From VRUE01 sp963718755 (GTDB lineage Bacteria; Actinomycetota; Thermoleophilia; Solirubrobacterales; 70-9), in NCBI GenBank assembly GCA_963718755.1, contig OY970376.1, positions 682,001 through 746,000 on the forward strand: a stretch of DNA of 64,000 nt, written 5' to 3'. Positions within the stretch are counted from its first letter, which is position 1; the number at the start of each line of letters is the position of its first letter. Positions 17,284-26,521 of the stretch are shown here, in pieces. The notes beneath the pieces were generated by a model, which searched no databases, had not been told where the DNA came from, and saw only the letters and a list, made by a program, of their open reading frames with translations. A program made the translations under genes and the position numbers.

Positions 17284-18048
17284 ATGGGAAGCGTTGTAGA
17301 AGTTCCGTCCGACTGGTACCGCAGAGGCTTTCCGCCTAAGACCGCGGCGATGCCGTGGGCGGATCGGACCGAGGCCGAAGTGGACCGGGCGATCGTGATG
17401 TTGAGGCCGGAGGGGGGTGAGCGGGTGCTCGACCTTGCTTGCGGGATCGGCCGGCATTCGCTGGAACTGCGGCGGCGTGGCTTCGAGGTGGTCGGGGTCG
17501 ATATCTCCCCCGACTTGCTGGAGATAGCCGAACGATCGGCCTCCGAAGAGGGCCTCGACATCTCCTTCATGGAGGCCGACCTACGCGAGCTCGAGCTTGG
17601 TGACGAGTTCGACATCGTGCTCAGCCTCAACGACGGCGCCGTCGGCTACTTCGAGACCGACGAGGAGAACCACCGCACCTTTGAGGTCATCTCGCAGGCG
17701 CTGCGCAGCGGGGGCGGCCACTTGCTTCAGCTGCCTAACGTGCTGCACGCCGAAAGGAACCTGCCGGCGAAATCTTGGATCGCCGGCGAGTCGACGCTCG
17801 AACTTTCGGACCACCACTGGAACGCCGAGGACCGCTACATCGAAGGCTCGACCGTACCGATCCGCTTCGGGGAGGTCTTCGAGCGCTACGAGGAGATCCC
17901 CTTCCGCCAGCGCCTCTACACGACCGAGGAACTCGCTGAGATCTACGAGTCGGTCGGCATGCGCCTCGCCAACACCTTCTCGGGCAGCGGCAAGTCACGC
18001 AAGCCGAAGCCCAACCAGTTCGAGGTCTTCGTCGAGGGCCGCAAGTAG
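17284..18048 (+). CDS. Class I SAM-dependent methyltransferase
   Basis: 254 residues. Motif I is VLDLACGIGRHS (about residues 48-59), the acidic residue ending the second strand is GVDIS, and motif IV is DIVLSLNDGAVGYF. This is a Methyltransf_25/11-type fold that transfers a methyl group from S-adenosylmethionine. The C-terminal half (YTTEELAEIYESVGMRLANTFSG) is typical of small-molecule methyltransferases. The substrate is unknown. No clear Shine-Dalgarno is seen before the ATG, which lies 38 bases from the divergent lipoprotein gene. It may be co-transcribed with the PilT gene 43 bases downstream. Confidence 0.85.
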   Translation: MGSVVEVPSDWYRRGFPPKTAAMPWADRTEAEVDRAIVMLRPEGGERVLDLACGIGRHSLELRRRGFEVVGVDISPDLLEIAERSASEEGLDISFMEADLRELELGDEFDIVLSLNDGAVGYFETDEENHRTFEVISQALRSGGGHLLQLPNVLHAERNLPAKSWIAGESTLELSDHHWNAEDRYIEGSTVPIRFGEVFERYEEIPFRQRLYTTEELAEIYESVGMRLANTFSGSGKSRKPKPNQFEVFVEGRK

Positions 18049-18091
18049 CCGGGTCTAAGGAACTCGCGCGTCCCCGCCGATAAAGGCCGGG

Positions 18092-19198
18092 ATGTTCGAG
18101 ATCGACTCAGCCTTGCGCACGCTCGTCGAGCGGGGTGGCTCCGACCTGCACGTCAAGGTGGCGGCACCGCCGATGATCCGCCTGCACGGGGAGCTCGTGT
18201 CCCTCGACGGACACGAGCCGCTCAGCGGCGAGGACACCGAGCGGGCATTTCACGACATCGCCGAGGTCCGCTCGGTGACCGAATTCGAGCAGGAGGGCGA
18301 GGCGGACTTCTCCTATGCGATCCCCGGCCTCTCACGCTTCCGTGTCAACACCTTCAAGCAGCGCGGCTCGACCTCGATCGTCTGCCGGGCGATCCCCTTC
18401 GAAATCCGCTCGGTCGAGGAGCTCGGCCTGCCCGAGGTCGTCACCAACCTGGCCGAGGAGCAGCGCGGCATCATCCTCGTCACCGGCACCACTGGCTCGG
18501 GCAAGAGCACGACCCTCGCGGCGATGATCGACCACATCAACCGCACCCGGGCGCACCACATCGTCACGCTCGAGGACCCGATCGAGTACCTGCACGAAGA
18601 CAAAGGCTCGATCGTCAACCAGCGCGAGGTGGGCTCAGACACCAACAGCTTCGCCCGCGCGATGCGCCGGGTCCTGCGCCAGGACCCCGACGTGATCCTG
18701 ATCGGAGAGATGCGCGACGAGGAGACGGTGCGCACGGCGCTCTCCGCCGCGGAGACCGGGCACCTCGTCCTCTCCACCGTCCACACCCTCGACGCGACCG
18801 AGACGATCAACCGCATCATCGACTTCTTTCCCCCCCACCTCCAGCACCAGGCGCGGGTGATGCTCGCCTCGACCCTGAAGGGCGCGATCGCCCAGCGCCT
18901 CGTCCCCGACGTCAGCGGCGAGGGCCGTGTGCCGGCCTCCGAGGTTCTGGTCGTGACCGGCCGTGTCCAGGACCTGATCCTCAACCCCGAGGAGACCGGC
19001 AAGATCACCGAGGTGATCGCCGAGGGCGAGTACTACGGCATGCGGACCTTCGACCAATCGCTGCTGCGCTACGTGATGGAAGGCAAGATCGCCGAGCAGG
19101 TCGCGCTCGACTACGCCTCCAGCCCACACGACTTCAAACTGATGCTGGCCGCCGGCGGCCAGCGCGCCAGCGGCATCGAGCAGCTCGAGAGCGCCTGA
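18092..19198 (+). CDS. pilT: PilT-type twitching motility ATPase
   Basis: 368 residues, the usual PilT length. Walker A GTTGSGKST (about residues 132-140), the Asp box (IVTLEDPIEYLH), Walker B (DPDVILIGEMRD) and His box (TGHLVLSTVHT) are all present, followed by the C-terminal domain. The family forms hexamers at the inner membrane that depolymerise type IV pili. No other pilus genes are in the window, so it is either an orphan or belongs to a distant pil/tad locus. Confidence 0.9.
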   Translation: MFEIDSALRTLVERGGSDLHVKVAAPPMIRLHGELVSLDGHEPLSGEDTERAFHDIAEVRSVTEFEQEGEADFSYAIPGLSRFRVNTFKQRGSTSIVCRAIPFEIRSVEELGLPEVVTNLAEEQRGIILVTGTTGSGKSTTLAAMIDHINRTRAHHIVTLEDPIEYLHEDKGSIVNQREVGSDTNSFARAMRRVLRQDPDVILIGEMRDEETVRTALSAAETGHLVLSTVHTLDATETINRIIDFFPPHLQHQARVMLASTLKGAIAQRLVPDVSGEGRVPASEVLVVTGRVQDLILNPEETGKITEVIAEGEYYGMRTFDQSLLRYVMEGKIAEQVALDYASSPHDFKLMLAAGGQRASGIEQLESA

Positions 19199-19286
19199 GC
19201 GGTCAGCTCAGACATTCGTCTACCGAGACAATAAGTTACACTCTCGTTTCCCACGCGTCACACTTTTCTCTCTAGGGTCGAGAGGC

Positions 19287-19739
19287 ATGGAGGCAATGGC
19301 GAGGCAGAGTTGGACAGACGACCGCTTGGACGAGCGCTTCGACCGTCTCGAGGTCGAGATCAAGGGTCTGCGCACCGGCGTCAGCGAGATACACCGCGAG
19401 CTCAAAGGCGCAGAGAAAGGCCTGAGGGCCGAGATCAAAGACCTCGAGACTGGGCTGCGGGGCGAGATCAAAGGCGTGGAGACGGACCTGAGAGGGGAGA
19501 TCAAGGACCTCGAGATGGGCCTGAGAGGTGAGATCAAAGGCGTGGAGACAAGCCTGAGATCCGAGATCCAAGGCCTCGAGATGGGCCTGAGAGGCGAGAT
19601 CAAAGGCGTGGAGACAAGCCTGAGATCCGAGATCCAAGGCCTCGAGACTGGGCTCGCGGCGCTGAACCGGACCCTGATCCAAGCCGGCTTCGGCATCGCC
19701 GCGGCGATCGTCGCCGGCGTCCTCGTCAACCTGTTCTGA
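19287..19739 (+). CDS. 11-residue-repeat coiled-coil protein with a C-terminal membrane anchor
   Basis: 150 residues. Residues about 46-122 are seven consecutive 11-residue repeats of the type LRGEIKGVETS / LRSEIQGLEMG. An 11-residue period favours a right-handed or straight coiled coil. The C-terminus is a single hydrophobic segment (AGFGIAAAIVAGVLVNLF) at the very end, so it is likely tail-anchored with the coil in the cytoplasm. Start ambiguity: ATG at 19287 or 19296. It converges with the peroxiredoxin gene, overlapping by 14 bases. Function unknown. Confidence 0.7.
   Translation: MEAMARQSWTDDRLDERFDRLEVEIKGLRTGVSEIHRELKGAEKGLRAEIKDLETGLRGEIKGVETDLRGEIKDLEMGLRGEIKGVETSLRSEIQGLEMGLRGEIKGVETSLRSEIQGLETGLAALNRTLIQAGFGIAAAIVAGVLVNLF
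19422..19652 (+). repeat. Seven 33-bp in-frame repeats (66-bp higher order)
   Basis: Units alternate between two types (GVET- and LEMG/LETG-type), so the DNA also repeats with a 66-bp period; for example 19561-19593 and 19627-19659 share long identical runs. Copy number is likely to vary between strains. Confidence 0.8.
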
Positions 19740-20187
19740 GCGCCGCGAGCACGACGTCGTCGTGCGTCTTGGGCGAGACCTTCGGGAAGACCTTGGCGAT
19801 CTTGCCCTCGGGGTCGATCAGGAAGGTCGCCCGCTGCACGCCCATGTACTTCTTGCCGTACATCGACTTCTCGACCCAGGCGCCGTAGGCCTCGGCCACC
19901 GCGTGGTCGGCGTCGGCGAGCAGGGTGAAGTCGAGGTCGAACTTGTCGGCGAACTTCTTCACCGCGGCGACCTCGTCGGGGGAGACGCCAATCACCCGGG
20001 CGCCGGCCTTGCCGTAGTCAGCGCTGTGGTCGCGCACGCTGCAGGCCTGCGTCGTGCAGCCGGGAGTATCGGCACGGGGATAGAAGTAGAGAACGACCGT
20101 CTCGCCGCGCAGCTCGGAGAGCGTCAGCTCCTTGCCGTCCTGATCGGGCAGGGTGAAGTCGGGGGCGGGCTGGCCTGCTTCGAGCAC
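19726..20187 (-). CDS. bcp: Peroxiredoxin, BCP/PrxQ type
   Basis: 153 residues from a GTG at 20187 (VLEAGQPAPDF). I prefer this start because longer readings to 20250 overlap the upstream gene. The peroxidatic Cys is in DTPGCTTQAC, with a second Cys five residues later, the usual PrxQ resolving position. It reduces H2O2 and organic peroxides with thioredoxin as donor. The conserved Arg is in VQRATFLID. Probably co-transcribed with the small acidic protein gene upstream, 7 bases away. Confidence 0.9.
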   Translation of the reverse strand: MLEAGQPAPDFTLPDQDGKELTLSELRGETVVLYFYPRADTPGCTTQACSVRDHSADYGKAGARVIGVSPDEVAAVKKFADKFDLDFTLLADADHAVAEAYGAWVEKSMYGKKYMGVQRATFLIDPEGKIAKVFPKVSPKTHDDVVLAALRTG

Positions 20188-20194
20188 CGTCGTC

Positions 20195-20530
20195 CTAGTC
20201 CTCGCGGCCAGGCTCCTGGCCGTCCTCGTCCTCGTCGAGCTCCTCGTCACCCTGCTCGAGCGCGGTTTCCGAGACTGATCCGCTCAAGCCGGGGTGGTAT
20301 TTGGTCTGGAAGCGCTCGAGCGCCTCGTCCCGGCGGTCCTCGTCGACCGGCACGTCGTCGGAGATCCGCACCCAGTCGGCCCCCTCGTAGTCCTCGAGGT
20401 TGAAGACCTCCTGGTCGAGTGAGGTCGAGTCGTCGACGACGACGAGCACCTCGGTCTGCGGGTTGAAGTAGGTCCCGGGCTGGTTGAGCAGCTCCTCGAC
20501 CTCGTAGAGGTTCTCGCGGTCAGCGGCCAT
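20195..20530 (-). CDS. Small acidic protein, unknown family
   Basis: 111 residues, very rich in Asp and Glu (C-terminal EQGDEELDEDEDGQEPGRED). The N-terminal half has a possible beta-rich core (TEVLVVVDDSTSLDQEVFN). No membrane segment or catalytic motif. It lies between the membrane-anchored protein gene (20540) and bcp, close enough on both sides for one operon. A second in-frame ATG is nearby, so the start is uncertain by a few codons. Confidence 0.65.
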   Translation of the reverse strand: MAADRENLYEVEELLNQPGTYFNPQTEVLVVVDDSTSLDQEVFNLEDYEGADWVRISDDVPVDEDRRDEALERFQTKYHPGLSGSVSETALEQGDEELDEDEDGQEPGRED

Positions 20531-20539
20531 CCATCGATC

Positions 20540-20989
20540 CTACAAATCCGCGAGCTGGCGCTCCACCTCGGCCTCGACGTCGAGCGGCTCCTCGCCGCGG
20601 CGCATGCGCCGTTCGTTGCGGGCGACGACGAGCTGGCGCACCTCGGAGCGCAGCTTCTCGTCGATCGCGGGGCCGGCGGCGCCGGGTGAGTCGAGCAGTC
20701 GCCTCACCTCGAACTCGACGTCGAGCGGCGCCTCGCCGCGCTGCTGGCGCCGGTAGGACTTCGCCTCGAGCATCTGCCGCGCCTCGGCCTCCTGCAGCTT
20801 GCGATCGACCGGCAGGTCGGGTTGGGAGAGGCGGCTCGGCGGGGGCATTTCCTGCTCGATCGCGAAGGGGCCTTTACCGACGCTCTGCCACAGGGGGCCG
20901 GTGCGGGCAAAGGCGATCAAGCCGATGGGCAGGGCGATCAGCGTGATCAGGGTCAGCACGAAGCCAGCCTGGATGTCGAGCAGAGCCAT
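20540..20989 (-). CDS. Membrane-anchored protein with a duplicated C-terminal motif
   Basis: About 149 residues. There is one membrane segment (FVLTLITLIALPIGLIAFA), then a cytoplasmic region in which one motif occurs twice: YRRQQRGEAPLDVEFEVRRL (about residues 80-99) and ERRMRRGEEPLDVEAEVERQ near the end. These look like short SHOCT-like helical hairpins; the name is not certain. ATG at 20989 is preferred over the TTG at 20995. Function unknown. Confidence 0.65.
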   Translation of the reverse strand: MALLDIQAGFVLTLITLIALPIGLIAFARTGPLWQSVGKGPFAIEQEMPPPSRLSQPDLPVDRKLQEAEARQMLEAKSYRRQQRGEAPLDVEFEVRRLLDSPGAAGPAIDEKLRSEVRQLVVARNERRMRRGEEPLDVEAEVERQLADL

Positions 20990-21027
20990 CGCCAACCCAG
21001 CCTACATCCGCTACCCTTTGGCGCTGG

Positions 21028-21043
21028 TTGACTGACCAGTCAA
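21028..21043. promoter_or_regulatory. Candidate TetR-family operator upstream of the acyl-CoA dehydrogenase
   Basis: TTGACTGACCAGTCAA is a palindrome with only the two central base pairs unmatched. It lies 70 bases upstream of the acyl-CoA dehydrogenase start. Similar GACTGACCAGTC-type sites are bound by TetR regulators of fatty-acid catabolism. No TetR gene is in the window, so the regulator would be elsewhere. Confidence 0.5.
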
Positions 21044-21113
21044 TCGGTGGATCGCCAGCCCATGCCGGCGGCGCTCCCAACAGACGCAAGGCACGACCAA
21101 AGGAGCCCGACCG

Positions 21114-22343
21114 GTGGTTGACTTCACCCTGACCGACGAGCAGAAAGACCTGCGCGAGCTGGCGCACAACTTCGCGGAGAAAGAGATCCGCAAGGTCGCC
21201 TGGGAGCACGACAAAGAGGGAACCTGGCCCCAGGAGATCATCGACAAGGCCTGGGAGGTCGGGTTGATGAACACCCACATCCCCGAGGCCTACGGCGGAC
21301 CCGGCCTCGACTACCTCTCCGGCTGCCTGATCGAGGAGGAGATGGGCTGGGGCTGCTCGGGCATCGGCACCTCGCTGATGGCCAACGGCCTCGCCTCCGC
21401 CCCGATCGCCCTCGGCGGCTCCGAGGAGACGAAGAAGAAGTACCTCGGGATGCTGACCGAAGACAAGAAGCTCGCTTCTTTCTGCCTGACCGAGCCGGAC
21501 GCCGGCTCCGACGTCTCCGGGATGAAGACCCGCGCCGTCAAGAAGGGCGACAAGTACGTCATCACCGGCTCCAAGTGCTTCATCACCAACGGCAGCTACG
21601 CCGACTACTTCACGGTCTACGCCAAGACCGATCCCGAGGCGGGCCATCGCGGGATCAGCGCCTTCGTCGTCGACGCCGACCTCCCAGGGGTCACCGTCGA
21701 CAAGAAGGAGGACAAGATGGGCCAGCGGGCATCGAATACCGCGACCATCTCCTTCGACGAAGTCGAGATCCCGGCCGAGAACCTGATCGGCGAGGAGAAC
21801 AAGGGCTTCAAGCTGGCGATGATGACCCTCGACCGCACCCGTCCCGGTGTCTCGGCGATGGCCGTCGGCATCGGCCGCGCCGCGTTCGAGTATGCGGTCG
21901 AGTACTCGAAGGAAAGGGTTCAGTTCGGCGTGCCGATCGCGATGCACCAGGCGATCCAGTTCATGATCGCCGACATGGCGACCAAGGTCGACGCCGGCCG
22001 CCTGCTGGTCTGGAACTCAGCGGTCCTGCTCGACCAGGGCAAGCGCAACACGCTCGTCTCCTCCGAGGCGAAGCGCTTCGCCGCCGACTCGGCGATGGAG
22101 ATCACCGTCGACGCCGTCCAGGTCTACGGCGGCTACGGCTTCATCAAGGAGTACCCGGTCGAGAAACTGATGCGCGACGCGAAGATCATGCAGCTCTATG
22201 AGGGGACCAGCCAGATCCAGCGCCTGGTCATCGCCAAAGAAGTGCTGCTGCCGCGCAGCGTCGACGGGCCGACCCCGGAGGCCGAAGCAGCCGCGAAAGC
22301 CTCCGAGAGCAGCCAGGCCGAGCAGGCCGCAGCAACCGTCTAG
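21114..22343 (+). CDS. Acyl-CoA dehydrogenase
   Basis: 409 residues from a GTG. FAD-dependent first oxidation step of acyl-CoA beta-oxidation. The ACAD signature CLTEPDAGSDVSGMKT (about residues 126-141) and the C-terminal signature (QVYGGYGFIKEYPVEKLMRD) are both present. The catalytic Glu is expected in the segment YEGTSQIQRLVIAKEVL near the C-terminus. Closest in feel to medium/short-chain enzymes. The last 30 residues (PEAEAAAKASESSQAEQAAA) are a low-complexity tail. The operator-like palindrome upstream suggests fatty-acid-responsive control. Confidence 0.93.
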   Translation: MVDFTLTDEQKDLRELAHNFAEKEIRKVAWEHDKEGTWPQEIIDKAWEVGLMNTHIPEAYGGPGLDYLSGCLIEEEMGWGCSGIGTSLMANGLASAPIALGGSEETKKKYLGMLTEDKKLASFCLTEPDAGSDVSGMKTRAVKKGDKYVITGSKCFITNGSYADYFTVYAKTDPEAGHRGISAFVVDADLPGVTVDKKEDKMGQRASNTATISFDEVEIPAENLIGEENKGFKLAMMTLDRTRPGVSAMAVGIGRAAFEYAVEYSKERVQFGVPIAMHQAIQFMIADMATKVDAGRLLVWNSAVLLDQGKRNTLVSSEAKRFAADSAMEITVDAVQVYGGYGFIKEYPVEKLMRDAKIMQLYEGTSQIQRLVIAKEVLLPRSVDGPTPEAEAAAKASESSQAEQAAATV

Positions 22344-22367
22344 GTCCCTAGTTCCTCGCAAGGCATT

Positions 22368-22407
22368 GTGGACGGTTGTGCCCCCTATAGCGGGCACAAC
22401 CGTCCAC
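22368..22407. repeat. Perfect 16-bp palindrome with CCTATAGC loop
   Basis: GTGGACGGTTGTGCCC (22368-22383) pairs exactly with 22392-22407. It lies 25 bases past the acyl-CoA dehydrogenase stop and probably acts as a bidirectional terminator. The central TTGTG-CCCC-TATA-GGG-CACAA arrangement resembles the palindrome inside pstB (44896-44951) and, less closely, one at 57105-57148. Confidence 0.7.
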
Positions 22408-22468
22408 TCGGCCGCTTGACGTCCTCCTGATCGGAGCCGTCCTCGGCGGCGTCGGCCGTCGGCCCCGC

Positions 22469-23302
22469 TCAGGGCTCCTGATTTTCGAGTTGTTTTCGCG
22501 CGTCCGACAGGAGCGGTTTGAGCGCATCGAGTAGGTGACTGATTCTTACGATCTCGATGAAGGCAAGCTGTTCGAGCTTGGGGAACCCTGCCGGAGTTCG
22601 GAGTTTGTCCATCCTCGCTTCGAGGGCATTAAGGCGGCCGTCGATCTGGTTCGACAGCTTGCTTCCGGTGCCGAGCTCAGGTTCAACAGCTTTGAACGCG
22701 GCCCGCATTCCTTCCACGTTTGCGGCATCATCAACCAGTTCGATACCCGAGTAGGGCTCTTCGACCCCGTTCAGGCCGATGGAGTAGATTTTGTCCGCAG
22801 TCAAGTGGATCCCGTTGACGATTTTCTCGGGTTCCAAGTCCACGGTCGAAAGCCGAGCCCGCAGCTCCTCGACATGCTCTCGGAGCTTTCTCGCGTAGCT
22901 CACTCCGCTGGCAGGCGGCGTGTTCGTCCAAAGAGTCCTCTCCACCCTGTGGAAGCCGGTGAGATCGCCCTTTATGTTGTAGGCGGGGCGGTTATCGATG
23001 CTCCTGTCGAGCCCCTCGAACAGCATGGAGAGCGGCTTGACCTGTCCGTAACTGCGGCGTGCGGATGCGTAACGCGAACGGGCGCCCGCCCGATCCCCCG
23101 CTTCGAGTTCGGCTACGAGCGTCTCGACTTCCTTGGCCAGCGTCGTCGAGCTCTTCACCAGATAGTCCTGATAGCGGCCGATCGCGGCTTGGCTTTGCGC
23201 CGCGGCATCGTCATCGTCGCCGGCGCACCCCACAGCGCCGGCAACCAGCAGCACGGCGGCCGCGGCCAGAGCGCTCTTCAGCAGCTTGCCTCCCATAATC
23301 AA
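22469..23302 (-). CDS. EfeO/imelysin-like (M75) lipoprotein, second copy
   Basis: 277 residues. A lipoprotein signal (LAAAAVLLVAGAVGC) is followed by a helical M75-type domain. It contains the family motif GFHRVE (GxHxxE; about residue 115), whose His and Glu are thought to bind metal. Related EfeO/EfeM proteins deliver iron to the EfeU permease. Here there is no EfeU or EfeB next to it, only the paralogue at 23321, 18 bases upstream in the same direction. Metal binding is an inference from the motif. Confidence 0.8.
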   Translation of the reverse strand: MIMGGKLLKSALAAAAVLLVAGAVGCAGDDDDAAAQSQAAIGRYQDYLVKSSTTLAKEVETLVAELEAGDRAGARSRYASARRSYGQVKPLSMLFEGLDRSIDNRPAYNIKGDLTGFHRVERTLWTNTPPASGVSYARKLREHVEELRARLSTVDLEPEKIVNGIHLTADKIYSIGLNGVEEPYSGIELVDDAANVEGMRAAFKAVEPELGTGSKLSNQIDGRLNALEARMDKLRTPAGFPKLEQLAFIEIVRISHLLDALKPLLSDARKQLENQEP

Positions 23303-23320
23303 ATGGATTCTACTGATTAA

Positions 23321-24160
23321 TTAATGACTCTGATCTTCTAGGTGCTTTTGCGCCTCCGACAGGGCCGTTCTGAGCGCTTCGACCCGGTGATTGGCCTTGA
23401 TGATCTCGATGTACGGGACATCGTCGAGCTTGGGGAGGCCTGCCGGAGTCCGGAGTCCGTCTATCTTCGCTTCAAGGGCATTAAGGCGGCCATCGACCCG
23501 GTTCGACAAATTGCCCCTCCCGTCAAGCTCGGATTTGACCGCCTCGAACGCGACCCGCATTCCTTCCAAATTTGCGTCAATGTCAACCAGGTCTATGCCG
23601 GCCAGGGGCTCCTCGACCCCGCTCAGGCCGACCGAAAAGATCTTGTCTGCCGTTATATGGATCAATCCGACGATCCTCGCTGGTTCAAGTTCCGTGCCCG
23701 AGATCCGAGCTTTCAGGTCCTTTAGGTGCACGAGGAGTCGTCTTGCGGTGAAGACCACGCCGGCAAGCGCGCTGTCCGTCCATAGGATCTGTTCGACCCT
23801 GTGGAAACCGACGAGATTGCCTCCTACTCTGAAGGCGTGGTGACCGTCGATGCGCCCGTCGAGCTCGTTAAACAGCATGGAAAGTGGCTTGATCTGCCCG
23901 TAACTGCGGCGTGCCGATACATAGCGCGACCGGGCCCCCACACGATCATCCGCTTCGATCTCGCGCAGAAGCGCTTCGGCTTCTCTGACCAGCCTCGTGG
24001 AGCTCTCCGCCAGATAGGCCTGATAGCGGGCAATCGCCGCCTCGCTCTGGGCGGCTGCTTCGTCGTCGGCCTCGCTGCTGGAGCCGCAGGCAGTGGCACC
24101 GCACACCAGTAGAACGGCAATAACGCGGGGTGCGAGCCTCAAGAGGTTGCCGGCGACCAC
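23321..24160 (-). CDS. EfeO/imelysin-like (M75) lipoprotein, first copy
   Basis: 279 residues. The signal peptide ends in a lipobox (LLVCGATAC), then an M75-type helical domain with GFHRVE at the same position as in the next gene. The two are clearly paralogues (shared YVSARRSYGQIKPLSMLF-type segment, HITADKIFSVGLSGVEEP and LNALEAKIDGLRTPAG), so the pair arose by tandem duplication. Probable periplasm-side metal-binding lipoprotein; no cupredoxin domain is present. Confidence 0.8.
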   Translation of the reverse strand: MVAGNLLRLAPRVIAVLLVCGATACGSSSEADDEAAAQSEAAIARYQAYLAESSTRLVREAEALLREIEADDRVGARSRYVSARRSYGQIKPLSMLFNELDGRIDGHHAFRVGGNLVGFHRVEQILWTDSALAGVVFTARRLLVHLKDLKARISGTELEPARIVGLIHITADKIFSVGLSGVEEPLAGIDLVDIDANLEGMRVAFEAVKSELDGRGNLSNRVDGRLNALEAKIDGLRTPAGLPKLDDVPYIEIIKANHRVEALRTALSEAQKHLEDQSH

Positions 24161-24187
24161 CTATTAGAGATTACTTATTATTAAATC

Positions 24188-26017
<1,830 letters not shown>

Positions 26018-26090
26018 TGGAGTGCGTTCGTCCTTTGTCCCTCTATGCGCCATAAAGGACGAACGCGCGAAGGATAAGTGGCGAAAAAAG

Positions 26091-26112
26091 AGGCCCGCCG
26101 TGAGGCGGGCCT
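26091..26112 (-). terminator. Rho-independent terminator of the cold-shock gene
   Basis: AGGCCCGCC-GTGA-GGCGGGCCT hairpin followed, on the minus strand, by a run of six T. It lies between the cold-shock gene and typA, 25 bases after the csp stop. Confidence 0.85.
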
Positions 26113-26137
26113 CGGCACTGCTAAGAGCGGTGCGCTG

Positions 26138-26344
26138 TTACGAGGTCTGCTGGACGCTCGCGGCGGCCGGGCCCTTGGGGCCTTCTTCGGACTCGTAGCT
26201 CACCTTCGACCCCTCGGTCAGGGACTTGAAGCCCTCACCCAGGATCGCGCTGTGATGAACGAAGACGTCCTTCGAGCCGTCGTCGGGCGTAATGAACCCG
26301 TAGCCCTTGTCGTCGCTGAACCACTTGACAGTTCCAGTTGGCAT
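26138..26344 (-). CDS. Cold-shock protein (CspA family)
   Basis: 68 residues, one cold-shock domain. RNP1 is KGYGFI, RNP2 is VFVHH, and the typical start is GTVKWF. These proteins bind single-stranded RNA/DNA and act as RNA chaperones. The gene has its own terminator and a leader with a stable hairpin (26358-26392), so it is a monocistronic, probably post-transcriptionally regulated gene. Confidence 0.95.
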   Translation of the reverse strand: MPTGTVKWFSDDKGYGFITPDDGSKDVFVHHSAILGEGFKSLTEGSKVSYESEEGPKGPAAASVQQTS

Positions 26345-26357
26345 GCAATTGCCTCCA

Positions 26358-26392
26358 CTTCATGTGCTGCGAACGCGGCACATGCAGTGAAG
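26358..26392 (-). promoter_or_regulatory. 5'UTR hairpin of the cold-shock mRNA
   Basis: The stem CTTCA/TGAAG is extended, after a bulge, by TGTGCTGC/GCGGCACA (one G-U pair) around a GAAC loop. It lies 14 bases upstream of the start codon, overlapping the region where the ribosome-binding site (GGAGGC) begins. Cold-shock mRNAs commonly carry structured leaders that respond to temperature. Confidence 0.5.
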
Positions 26393-26521
26393 CAACGACA
26401 CGCGAGCGCTAGACACAACTTTTGCCGGTCTTTCCGGCCTAACGCGAGGACCGTAGCAGGGTCGGCCCTCCCGGGGCGCCGAAGCTTCAGCTACGACTCA
26501 GTGTTCCCGATACCGTAAATC

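Noticed and set aside
20874..21947. 357-residue minus-strand open frame
   Set aside because: Antisense to the acyl-CoA dehydrogenase and overlapping the membrane-anchored protein; no motif.
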